DNA of 5,498 bases, taken from Planctomycetaceae bacterium. GTDB taxonomy: Bacteria > Planctomycetota > Planctomycetia > Planctomycetales > Planctomycetaceae. Positions 1 through 4,844 of the stretch are shown here, one piece after another; the stretch's first letter is position 1, and each line of letters starts with the position of its first letter. The notes under the pieces are model-generated. The model saw nothing but the letters and a program-made list of their open reading frames with translations. It did not search any database and was not told the origin of the DNA. Location: positions 1-5,498 of the forward strand of contig JAJDEK010000549.1 of assembly GCA_029259875.1 (NCBI GenBank), written 5' to 3'. A program made the translations under genes and the position numbers.

Positions 1-654
1 CTGGTTAATCCATTTTCGTTTTCCCGTTTTGATATCAACGGCACTCAAATATGTACCCATGGAGGGCCAGATTCCGGCACCAAAGAAAACCACTCCCTCT
101 TTAACAACAGGAGCTCCTCGAATAGGCCAATACGAAATTAATCGATCATTACCCAGGTGCCAGCGTTCCTGATGAGTATCGGGAGTCCCTTTGATTTTCC
201 AGCGCAATTCACCATCAGTAAGATTCAGACAATAAAGAAAGCCATCATCAGAACCAAAGAGAACATTTTGACCCGAGACGTTAGGAGCAAATCGTACCGG
301 ACCGTTGGTATAAAACTTCCAGACTTGATCGCCAGTTTTGACATCATAAGAAGTGAGACTTCCCTCCAATGGTGATCCAATTAGAACATGTTGACCAACG
401 GATATTGGTTCATAAGCTAAATCGAACTGCAGGCGCTCTTCGTTTGGCCAGGCAACCTGGTAAGCTGGTAGCTTACGTGACCAACCTTGATATAATTTTT
501 CGGGCAGCACTTCTGACGTCACAGCCGTCCGTTCGACATTGCCTCGCCACATCGGCCAATCGGCGGCTTCTGCTTTTCCATAACTGTAACCCAACATGCA
601 TAGGAGTAGATAACAGCAACTAATAGAATTCAACATTTCTCTTTGATACAACAT
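1..654 (-). CDS. Secreted PQQ-like beta-propeller repeat protein (C-terminus beyond window)
   Basis: Translating the minus strand from the ATG at 654 gives 218 codons open to the left edge, so the 3' end of the gene is missing. Residues 1-31 form a signal peptide: the short polar MLYQRE start, a hydrophobic stretch (CCYLLLCMLGYSY) and a probable cut near AEA-A. The mature part opens with DWPMWRG, a typical start of planctomycete propeller proteins. At least three propeller-blade repeats follow, ending in YDVKTGDQVWKF (about 103-114), LNLTDGELRWKIKG (143-156) and VDIKTGKRKW (207-215), the usual D-x-x-T/D-G-x-x-x-W blade closure. An alternative ATG at 636 (residue 7) would leave an uncharged signal peptide, so 654 is preferred. 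A GAAAG lies 6 bases upstream of it. The product is expected outside the cytoplasmic membrane. The fold is clear, but nothing shows that PQQ is bound or that the protein is an enzyme. The gene follows the ceramidase-like gene by 66 bp on the same strand with no visible terminator between, so an operon is inferred. Confidence 0.87.
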   Translation of the reverse strand, partial: MLYQREMLNSISCCYLLLCMLGYSYGKAEAADWPMWRGNVERTAVTSEVLPEKLYQGWSRKLPAYQVAWPNEERLQFDLAYEPISVGQHVLIGSPLEGSLTSYDVKTGDQVWKFYTNGPVRFAPNVSGQNVLFGSDDGFLYCLNLTDGELRWKIKGTPDTHQERWHLGNDRLISYWPIRGAPVVKEGVVFFGAGIWPSMGTYLSAVDIKTGKRKWINQ

Positions 655-720
655 GATATACTTTCGCATGCAATTAGCCAGTTTGTTAAAACTCAAAGGG
701 GGCAGACCGCAGTTCAAGAA

Positions 721-2121
721 TTAATGAGCCTCTTTCACCAGTTCATGAATTCGACGCATCAGAATTTCTTCGGTGCCTTTCGCCCAGGGACCGGGTTGAT
801 TGTAATAGATCATCGAAAAATCATATTCATACCCACCTTCGGCTCGCATGCGTTCCGAGGCTACATAACCAAAGATATCATTCGCATAAGCGGTGACCCA
901 AACCAGCTCACTTTTGATTTCTTTCTTTAGACGAAGTGCATAATCGACGACGACTTCTCCCCCCAGAAAGATCATGGTTAACTGATTACCAAATTTCCAG
1001 ACTTGTACTGGAGCAGGGTAGGTTTCAGGAAGATGTCCTTTTTGCTTATAAATCGCCAGCATATTCTCTGCATGTTTTTTGACTTGCTCTCGTTTATTTC
1101 CCAGTGCGTTTTTCAACTCTGCTTCCGTGGGACGATCAATGGGAAGGTTAGCAACGCCATAGGATGTCTTCATCTTGGAATTTATCTCCTGCATTGATTG
1201 TTTCAAAAGTCGAGAAACTTCCACGGCAATTGCACGCCCATGACCGATGGCCAGATCTTTTGCAATGTTCTTATTGCCTCGTATGGGATTTTGATCCGCA
1301 CCACAACCAATAGTACAAATTGCAGTGATATCACCATGTTGTTCTTCAATGTATTTTGCTGCATAGCCAGCCCAATCACCATTGAGCCGATTATAATCGC
1401 TGCCAAAAGTCGTACAGTGACAGGCATAATTAAACACCAAACCTCGTAGCTTTCCTGCTTCATCCGTAATCTTGATTAATGGCAGACTATGATCAACGGG
1501 GCCTTTCGGATTGACTCCAAACCCGGTCCACTTTCCATTTTTCAAGACACGACGGTTTTGAGCAAAACCGACTTTACCTGAGCTGACCGACATTTTTCCC
1601 GGACGAAGGTCCTGTATGGCTCTTCCAATTGTTTGTACGATTTGTGTTTCTATCAAGTCCCAATATTTTTGCGATGCCTGCTTTTCGTCGCTCGTCATCG
1701 AAGTCGAAAAAATATTCGATAAGCCTTCGACCGGGTGAGGAGCGGTATGGGAGTGGGTACTATAAACCACTAATTGTTCACGAGTCATTCCGTATTCTTT
1801 TTTTACCTGTCCGGCAACTCGTTCAATAAAACTCCCTGCAAAGCCAATTGAATCAATGGAGACCAGCGAATAGATTTTTCTGTCTGAGGATTTTATGGCA
1901 ACTGCTCGAATATAAAGGGGCTCATCAATGCCTTCATAGACAACGGCACGATTACCATACCCCGAAAGCCTCAATGGAACTTCGGGAGTAATTTCTGTTT
2001 TTGCAAATCCAAAAGAAAATGCGGTTTCAGCGGCTGTGAGAGTGCCCTGTGTATAGAAGCATGACCCCAGAAGGAGAAACAGAATATGCGATTGCAGGAA
2101 CTTTTGAATTTTCGAACGCAT
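721..2121 (-). CDS. Secreted neutral/alkaline ceramidase-like metallohydrolase
   Basis: The 466-aa protein resembles the N-terminal catalytic domain of neutral/alkaline non-lysosomal ceramidases, zinc amidases that split ceramide into sphingosine and fatty acid. Visible landmarks in family order are: the N-terminal GFAKTEITPEVPLRLSGYG (about 38-56); THSHTAPHP (122-130), matching the family's THxHSGP zinc-ligand segment; NYACHC with H235; NGDWAGY (247-253); GCGADQNP (272-279); GGE with E389; and NDIFGYV with Y419. H123/H125, H235, E389 and Y419 therefore fit the known His/His/Glu/Tyr zinc site. The family's GDxSPN motif with its catalytic serine reads GCGADQNP here, so true ceramidase activity is doubtful. 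The length fits a single catalytic domain without the C-terminal Ig-like domain of characterised ceramidases. Residues 1-31 are a signal peptide. LLGSC at 17-21 could be read as a weak lipobox. The ATG at 2121 has AGGA 7 bases upstream. It is probably the first gene of a unit with the propeller gene. The family call is firm; the substrate is unknown. Confidence 0.88.
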   Translation of the reverse strand: MRSKIQKFLQSHILFLLLGSCFYTQGTLTAAETAFSFGFAKTEITPEVPLRLSGYGNRAVVYEGIDEPLYIRAVAIKSSDRKIYSLVSIDSIGFAGSFIERVAGQVKKEYGMTREQLVVYSTHSHTAPHPVEGLSNIFSTSMTSDEKQASQKYWDLIETQIVQTIGRAIQDLRPGKMSVSSGKVGFAQNRRVLKNGKWTGFGVNPKGPVDHSLPLIKITDEAGKLRGLVFNYACHCTTFGSDYNRLNGDWAGYAAKYIEEQHGDITAICTIGCGADQNPIRGNKNIAKDLAIGHGRAIAVEVSRLLKQSMQEINSKMKTSYGVANLPIDRPTEAELKNALGNKREQVKKHAENMLAIYKQKGHLPETYPAPVQVWKFGNQLTMIFLGGEVVVDYALRLKKEIKSELVWVTAYANDIFGYVASERMRAEGGYEYDFSMIYYNQPGPWAKGTEEILMRRIHELVKEAH

Positions 2122-2172
2122 TGGAGTGTCCTGAAATAATGGATTTAGTCGTCAAGGTTAAGTATCGCTTCT

Positions 2173-2201
2173 ATTATGACATAAACCATCATCGATGTCA
2201 A
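2173..2201 (-). promoter_or_regulatory. Sigma70-type promoter of the ceramidase-like gene
   Basis: On the minus strand TTGACA (2196-2201, a perfect -35 consensus) is followed after exactly 17 bases by CATAAT (2173-2178, five of six against TATAAT). Transcription would begin near 2166, giving a leader of about 45 nt that contains the AGGA ribosome site at 2129-2132 before the ATG at 2121. It is probably the promoter for both the ceramidase-like and propeller genes. It is predicted from sequence only. Confidence 0.65.
2177..2200. repeat. Dyad TGACAT-N12-ATGTCA over the promoter (possible operator)
   Basis: A perfect 6-bp inverted repeat places one arm (2195-2200) over the -35 box and the other (2177-2182) over the -10 edge, with centres 18 bp apart. 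An 8-bp palindrome CATCGATG (2190-2197) overlaps one arm. The position suits a repressor operator, but part of the symmetry comes from the -35 consensus itself. No regulator gene is present in the window. Confidence 0.35.
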
Positions 2202-2298
2202 CTAGACCAAATGGAATCGACTCTTGCATTTTGATTTTTCTTATTTATTTCTAAATCCCCATGTTCTTTTTCATAGTAGACTCGCTTCAACAATGCTC

Positions 2299-2327
2299 AA
2301 TTACCCTAGATTCCAAGTTAGGTAATT
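2299..2327. repeat. Hairpin AATTACC/GGTAATT
   Basis: A 7-bp perfect stem (2299-2305 with 2321-2327) encloses a 15-nt loop, and TA near the loop can add pairs with a bulge. It lies 8 bp from the larger hairpin at 2336-2397, so a minus-strand transcript would meet the two in tandem. It is AT-rich and weak alone; its role is unknown. Confidence 0.4.
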
Positions 2328-2328
2328 T

Positions 2329-2397
2329 ATTTAAAAACAAAGCCCATCAAATCGGTGTTGTCGCGCCAGAAACACACACCAATTAACGGGCTTTGTT
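2329..2397 (-). terminator. Long hairpin with T-tract, minus-strand intrinsic terminator (or a dispersed inverted repeat)
   Basis: AACAAAGCCC (2336-2345) pairs perfectly with GGGCTTTGTT (2388-2397). Inside, 2350-2358 pairs with 2376-2384 (AATCGGTGT against ACACCAATT, one mismatch), leaving a GC-rich apex around GTCGCGCC. Read on the minus strand, the second arm runs into GGGCTTTGTTTTTAAAT, a good U-tract. On the plus strand GTTATCC follows, so termination would act leftward only. Neither flanking gene ends here: both are transcribed away from this spot. It therefore terminates an unannotated minus-strand transcript, or is a mobile or repetitive inverted-repeat element. No clear target duplication flanks it. 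Confidence 0.55.
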
Positions 2398-2400
2398 ATC

Positions 2401-2514
2401 CTATTGATCCCTTAGCGCTCCTATTTTGTTTCCCTTTTTTGAAATTATTGTTAGATCTTGCCTAACACTGTTCTGCTCGACCATGATACTGAGATTTAGA
2501 AATGTGAATTTCAT
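2401..2514 (-). CDS. Possible 37-aa small protein
   Basis: A minus-strand ORF runs from the ATG at 2514 to the TAG at 2401. It encodes 37 residues, starting MKFTFLNLSIMVEQ and ending KKGNKIGALRDQ, with no membrane segment and a mixed-charge C-terminal half. A stop codon lies five codons upstream, so it is not the visible tail of a longer intact frame. A weak GAGA sits 10 bases before the ATG. The stop is 3 bp from the terminator-like hairpin. A weak promoter, TTACCA (2577-2582) - 18 bp - TATACA (2553-2558), would give a leader of about 30 nt. An ORF this short can arise by chance in AT-rich DNA, and the transcript could equally be a non-coding RNA. I do not recognise the peptide. Confidence 0.25.
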   Translation of the reverse strand: MKFTFLNLSIMVEQNSVRQDLTIISKKGNKIGALRDQ

Positions 2515-2552
2515 AATTGATTTTCTCTATGTATTGTGTTTTTATCACTTTA

Positions 2553-2582
2553 TGTATAACAATATTAATTATCCTTTGGTAA
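2553..2582 (-). promoter_or_regulatory. Weak candidate promoter for a cryptic minus-strand transcript
   Basis: TTACCA (2577-2582) and TATACA (2553-2558) on the minus strand are 18 bases apart and match four of six consensus positions each. Such matches are frequent in AT-rich DNA. It is listed only because a terminator-like hairpin lies about 200 bp downstream with no known gene feeding it. Confidence 0.2.
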
Positions 2583-2666
2583 AGAAGTATCAACGGGCCC
2601 CTATGTAGAATCCTTCCTCTAATCCTCTGGAAGATTTAGATATAACCACATTAATATTGGATAACC

Positions 2667-2671
2667 GGGAG
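2667..2671 (+). promoter_or_regulatory. Ribosome binding site GGGAG supporting the GTG start at 2682
   Basis: GGGAG lies 10 bases before the GTG at 2682. There is no ATG shortly upstream in this frame, and the zinc-ribbon motif begins only 7 residues in, so the GTG is the start that keeps the whole domain. TATAAC at 2641-2646 could be a -10 box, but no convincing -35 box precedes it. Confidence 0.55.
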
Positions 2672-2681
2672 TAAAATAGTC

Positions 2682-3638
2682 GTGTCAGGACTAATAGTCA
2701 CTTGCCCTCACTGTCAGACAAAAGTCAAACTTAAAAGCTCTAAAATGCTCGGCAAAAAAGTCAATTGTCGAAGTTGTGAAAACCCTTTTGTACTTAAGGC
2801 AGATGTCCAAAAGAAAGCCAAATCACCTCGTAGGACTCAAGCTGAGGATCTAGAAAGTAGCGAGGATAATGCTTACGATCCAGAAAAGATCCGGGCGCGA
2901 CGGTTAAAAAAACGTAAAGGTTCCTCGAGTTCAAAAAGTGGTGCAAAAGATCCTTCTTCAAAAAAAACAAAATCCGCAAAAGGATCCGACGCAAAAATAC
3001 CTCTTCCGCTGTTGATCGGTGGAAGTTTTCTGGGCTTCTTAGTCACTGCAGGGCTGATCTACTTTGTCTATTCAATGGGAAGTTCACTGAATACTGGTGC
3101 AACAGCTAAGAGTAAAGTAGCAGCACCGATTAAGTTTGCTAAATTTGAACCAGAAGTTGGTAATTTCGGTTGTGAATACCCAGAAGGATGGACTGAAAAA
3201 AGTGGTGGAGGGAAAGGGGGCGTTCAAAGCTGGGCACAATTTCTTTCTCCCGATGAAAGTACAAAAATATCAATCCGAGGAAACATGACCGGAGCAGCCT
3301 TGGGAGGTGCTGGTATCTCTATGACACAAGGCGCTGATGCTGACGAAATTGAACCACCTGTTGTGGATATTCATCGTTTAATGAAAATCAAATTTTCCGA
3401 TGATTACCCAAACTATGAAGAAATTGGGGCACATCAATTATTCAAAACCAAAATGGGGGACACGTGCTCATCCATCTTTACCACCAAAACTATGTTTGGC
3501 GGAAAACAAAAAGGCTACCGTGTTACATTGCTCACAGGTAGAGTTCAATTCAATCTGATTTGTCTTTGTGATGAGGGGTTATTTGAAATAATGCGTCCCA
3601 CTTTTGATAAAGTCATTCAGACAATTCATGAAAAATAA
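2682..3638 (+). CDS. MJ0042-type zinc-ribbon, single-pass membrane protein
   Basis: The 318-aa protein starts at a GTG. Residues 5-38 form an MJ0042-like zinc ribbon with C8-P-H-C11 and C29-x2-C32, 17 residues between the pairs. A highly charged, Lys/Ser-rich, probably disordered linker follows (about 43-105). Residues 106-131 (from IPLPLLIGGSF to IYFVYSM) are a transmembrane helix. The C-terminal part (about 150-318) should lie across the membrane. It has an aromatic/Gly start (FGCEYPEGW, 162-170), a Gly-rich section (200-217) and an alternating hydrophobic end. The YPEGW start recalls PsbP/Mog1-like (DcrB, DUF1795) domains, but that is a guess. With no signal peptide and a cytoplasmic ribbon ahead of the helix, an N-in/C-out orientation is inferred. 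The gene faces the minus-strand gene at 3664, only 25 bp away, which carries the same kind of N-terminal ribbon on a different membrane body. The function is unknown; similar architectures are frequent in planctomycetes. Confidence 0.85.
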   Translation: MSGLIVTCPHCQTKVKLKSSKMLGKKVNCRSCENPFVLKADVQKKAKSPRRTQAEDLESSEDNAYDPEKIRARRLKKRKGSSSSKSGAKDPSSKKTKSAKGSDAKIPLPLLIGGSFLGFLVTAGLIYFVYSMGSSLNTGATAKSKVAAPIKFAKFEPEVGNFGCEYPEGWTEKSGGGKGGVQSWAQFLSPDESTKISIRGNMTGAALGGAGISMTQGADADEIEPPVVDIHRLMKIKFSDDYPNYEEIGAHQLFKTKMGDTCSSIFTTKTMFGGKQKGYRVTLLTGRVQFNLICLCDEGLFEIMRPTFDKVIQTIHEK

Positions 3639-3663
3639 GTCTGAGTTTGACTCAAACAGTTAA

Positions 3664-4680
3664 TCATCCCCAATGCCAAGCGAAGCGTTTTTTGAAATGG
3701 TGGTAATAAAGGCCTATCATGCGCAGCGCGACTATTTCCAGATAAAGAATTAGGCCTATCATAAACATAATTCCCACGACACCAAGTTGCATCGCAGTAA
3801 TCGTAATAAATATCTGGACCATTGCCGTGATAAAAATAGCACCTGCCGTAAAGAAATAAGCCGCCATTGAACGGAAGATTGTCACGATCATTAAATCGAT
3901 ACGGAATACAGTTTCAAATCCGCCAACGGCAACGCACAAAGCAAGAATTGGCCAGAAAAACAGTCCCGCACAATACAAAAAGATAAACATACCAAGATGA
4001 AAAAGCGGTAAGAACTCTGCAAGTTCCTGAGGAATGAGATTTGGTATGCCTCCCCCAGCCATGTCTTCCACATAGAAGTAAATCGCGAATCCCAAATAAA
4101 GATAAGCTGGTAAATGGACTAGCAGCCAGGTCCCCGCCCATTTGAGCATTGGAATGAAATAGCCTTCTTCCGGGCTCAGCTCGGGGAGTTCTTTTCGTCC
4201 GGACGTCGCTTCGTAGATCACGCTAAATCGATAATTACTATACCACCCCAAGATGATGATATACCCGAAAAAGCCAAGTCGCCCTCCATATGGTAGCACC
4301 AGATCTCGTAAACAGAGTAGTATCCAGATAAAAACAAACGTGAACAGATTCGCGGGATCTAACAGAAAGAGGAATGTTTCTTTCAAATCTTGTACATAGT
4401 TATTCGTTTTTTTTCGAGTGACAGGTCCATCTTCGTCTCCCTGATATTTTTCTGCCTTAACCATCGGCTTTCGGACAACCCGTGGGATAGATTTTGACTT
4501 CGACTCTAGTTCAACGGCATCGTCCAACAGCTTGGAAAAATCATCGTCATCATGATCTATTTCTGGCTCCGGAATTGTGATCGTTTCACCACACTCTTTA
4601 CAACGCATGCGCTTACCAGCTGCTTCATCGCGAACTCGATACTTCTTTGCACATATGTCACAGCTTACTTTGATGGTCAT
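3664..4680 (-). CDS. MJ0042-type zinc-ribbon, multi-pass membrane protein
   Basis: The 338-aa protein has an N-terminal zinc ribbon (residues 4-37) with C7-D-I-C10 and C27-K-E-C30, 16 residues between the pairs. An acidic patch (DHDDDD, 42-47) and a charged linker run to about residue 100. The rest is polytopic, with about six hydrophobic segments near 111-129, 134-150, 178-203, 222-254, 262-292 and 297-325. It ends in a basic/aromatic cytoplasmic tail (YYHHFKKRFAWHWG). This layout recalls planctomycete ribbon-plus-membrane proteins, possibly DUF4013-like, but no enzymatic motif is visible. The ATG at 4680 is kept because the first cysteine is at residue 7. The upstream Shine-Dalgarno sequence is weak (TAGG about 8 bases away). 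The ribbon probably sits in the cytoplasm as a binding module for protein, nucleic acid or metal. It is convergent with the ribbon gene at 2682-3638, and a same-strand gene ends 164 bp upstream. The function is unknown. Confidence 0.85.
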   Translation of the reverse strand: MTIKVSCDICAKKYRVRDEAAGKRMRCKECGETITIPEPEIDHDDDDFSKLLDDAVELESKSKSIPRVVRKPMVKAEKYQGDEDGPVTRKKTNNYVQDLKETFLFLLDPANLFTFVFIWILLCLRDLVLPYGGRLGFFGYIIILGWYSNYRFSVIYEATSGRKELPELSPEEGYFIPMLKWAGTWLLVHLPAYLYLGFAIYFYVEDMAGGGIPNLIPQELAEFLPLFHLGMFIFLYCAGLFFWPILALCVAVGGFETVFRIDLMIVTIFRSMAAYFFTAGAIFITAMVQIFITITAMQLGVVGIMFMIGLILYLEIVALRMIGLYYHHFKKRFAWHWG

Positions 4681-4705
4681 CCTGGTTGCCTACAACTGAG
4701 AGCGA

Positions 4706-4733
4706 AACATAGGTAATGAGATACCTAATTCAA
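4706..4733 (-). promoter_or_regulatory. Candidate promoter with internal dyad upstream of the zinc-ribbon membrane gene
   Basis: On the minus strand TTGAAT (4728-4733) and TATGTT (4706-4711) are 16 bases apart, each matching four of six consensus positions. They lie about 25 bp before the ATG at 4680. A perfect dyad TAGGTA/TACCTA (4710-4715 and 4722-4727, 6-bp spacer) fills the spacer between the two boxes. The dyad could be an operator or simply a small hairpin in the leader. No stronger promoter was seen in 4681-4844. Confidence 0.3.
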
Positions 4734-4844
4734 CGTAGTTTTACACTCGATGGATCAATTTTTCACCAAATTTTATTTATACAGAAAGTGGAGCTACCAT
4801 GCCAGGGATGAATATTTAGTGCCTATCCATGATTTTAAAGCAAG

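Larger units (their letters stand above)
2122..2681. other. 560-bp AT-rich divergent intergenic region
   Basis: This gap separates the minus-strand ceramidase-like gene from the plus-strand zinc-ribbon gene. From left to right it holds the ceramidase promoter (2173-2201), an AT-rich stretch with nothing recognisable (about 2220-2295), two hairpins (2299-2327 and 2336-2397), a possible small minus-strand unit (2401-2582) and the ribosome site of the GTG-started gene. Minor stem-loops are also present: GTTAG/CTAAC at 2450-2466, and an 8-bp bulged stem at 2609-2636. It is much longer than the other gaps in the window, which run from 25 to about 164 bp. Confidence 0.7.

Noticed and set aside
157..930. 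Plus-strand ORFs of 72, 84 and 95 codons
   Set aside because: They are antisense shadows of the propeller and ceramidase-like genes, whose minus-strand translations carry clear family motifs.
2059..2063. Lipoprotein reading of the ceramidase-like signal peptide (LLGSC, C21)
   Set aside because: Gly at the -2 position and the long hydrophobic/polar stretch after the Cys up to a TLTA-A site fit ordinary signal-peptidase cleavage better.
2049..2234. Plus-strand 61-codon ORF over the ceramidase start and promoter
   Set aside because: It lies antisense to the signal peptide and runs through a good minus-strand promoter, with no recognisable protein features.
2426..2608. Plus-strand 60-codon ORF in the AT-rich gap
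   Set aside because: It has no ribosome site, its composition (Phe, Ile, Tyr, Asn) is that of random AT-rich DNA, and it overlaps the candidate minus-strand unit.
3643..3657. GTTTG/CAAAC and GAGT/ACTC mini-hairpins between the convergent genes as a terminator
   Set aside because: Stems of 4-5 bp with 3-nt loops and no T-tract are too weak to call, although this is where a shared terminator would be expected.
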